The translations under genes and the position numbers were made by a program. This document shows positions 63,401 to 64,000 of a DNA stretch of 64,000 nt, piece by piece. Positions within the stretch are counted from its first letter, which is position 1; each line of letters opens with the position of its first letter. Below the pieces are notes generated by a model. That model did no database searches, was not told the DNA's origin, and saw only the letters and a program-made list of their open reading frames with translations. Source of the stretch: Eopsaltria australis (Eukaryota > Chordata > Aves > Passeriformes > Petroicidae); assembly GCA_034509425.1 (NCBI GenBank), contig JAVTVJ010000375.1:124001-188000 (forward strand). Reading direction: 5' to 3'.

Positions 63401-64000
63401 ATTAGGGTGATGTGCAGGATCTGGTGGCCATGAAGAATTACAGCTCAGACCTGAGCACAGCATGGTTTTGTGTTTGGACTCAGGAAATATCTGTGATTCT
63501 GCTTCACCCATCATCTGTGACTAACCCCACCTTTTATGTAAAGAACTGTAGTTCTCCCTAACTTTTTAACCTCAAAGCATTGAAGACAAACCAGGGAGTA
63601 ACTTGCTTTAAATAATTAGCATATTCTTGTATGCATACATTCCAGGTCTTCACTCAAGGACAACCAATAAATTACCTGTAACTGGAATTCAAATTCTTTA
63701 GTGACAGACTTCAAGCAAAGCTAGCTCTTGCTGCTGCCTTTAATGTACTTGGATCTGGTCCATGCACGGAAATGTAATTTAACTTGGGCAGTTATCACAA
63801 TACCAAAGCAGAACCACTCCTAGAAGTGGTAACAGACACCACCAGGGCTAGCAGTGTGCTTTGTAAATAAACCTGCTTGCTAGCAACCACTCTATGAATC
63901 GCTAATGCAAGACACACTGTACAGCACAGATAAAGCTTCAGAGGCGGATCTTAAAAGCATTCAGCACACACAAGGAGCAGCTGCAATATCCCTTCAGTTG
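60410..64000. other. Intergenic, no gene seen
   Basis: No exon, RNA gene or repeat family recognised. ORFs at 61763-62044 and 62750-63170 show no known motif. Confidence 0.5.

Noticed and set aside
54000..64000. CRHBP or S100Z exons, expected upstream of AGGF1 by synteny
   Set aside because: I looked for the CRHBP C-terminus and CUB-like motifs and for the S100 EF-hand; none was found. The gene probably begins beyond the right edge.
1..64000. Prokaryotic features (operons, CRISPR, insertion sequences)
   Set aside because: Spliced vertebrate genes, CR1 and LTR repeats and microsatellites show avian nuclear DNA; no spaced direct-repeat array exists.

Overview
The window is vertebrate nuclear DNA, almost certainly from a passerine bird. 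Long introns with GT..AG junctions, CpG-island promoters, several CR1 LINE fragments, bird-type ERVL long terminal repeats and a tRNA-Ile-headed SINE with a CR1 tail all point that way. No prokaryotic signal, CRISPR array or operon is present. Two protein genes can be named. AGGF1 (angiogenic factor with G-patch and FHA domains) is complete on the minus strand: 14 coding exons from 53427 down to 31615, joining without a frame break into a 705-residue protein. PDE8B (cAMP phosphodiesterase 8B) is represented by its first coding exon only (4719 to 4408, minus strand); its intron 1 runs off the left edge. AGGF1 followed by PDE8B on the same strand matches the human 5q13 order, which in birds corresponds to the Z chromosome (inference).

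Layout. 1-4407: PDE8B intron 1 with an antisense CR1 and a palindromic pair of CR1 3' ends. About 3650-5150: the PDE8B CpG island and first exon, flanked by a 12-bp minisatellite and an AC tract. 5.2-28.2 kb: intergenic DNA with a CR1 near 7.3-7.7 kb, an isolated CpG island at 10.4-11.0 kb, a TAA microsatellite, a solo LTR with a 6-bp target duplication (13456-14090), two CTCF-like motifs (18.6 and 19.3 kb), an ERVL-type LTR (about 19957-20573), a tRNA-derived SINE (24968-25108) and a short CR1 (27.3 kb). 28.25-30.8 kb: a CpG island with a YY1-type motif, a strong plus-strand splice donor, matching acceptors and a poly(A) signal, i.e. a candidate unnamed plus-strand transcript converging on the AGGF1 3' end. 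This is where mammals carry ZBED3, but no BED zinc finger is visible. 31.6-53.4 kb: AGGF1, whose introns hold a CR1 and two LTR remnants. 53.0-53.95 kb: the AGGF1 CpG-island promoter with NRF1 and ETS motifs. 54-64 kb: upstream intergenic DNA with one CTCF-like motif and one candidate orphan terminal exon (60234-60406, minus).

Functionally, AGGF1 is a nuclear/secreted angiogenic and splicing-associated factor and PDE8B is a membrane-associated, high-affinity cAMP hydrolase. They are neighbours by conserved synteny; nothing in the sequence suggests they act together. I found no clear new biological system. The items most worth checking are the unnamed plus-strand transcript in the ZBED3 position, the orphan exon at 60.2 kb, the isolated CpG island at 10.4 kb and the passerine-specific SINE.
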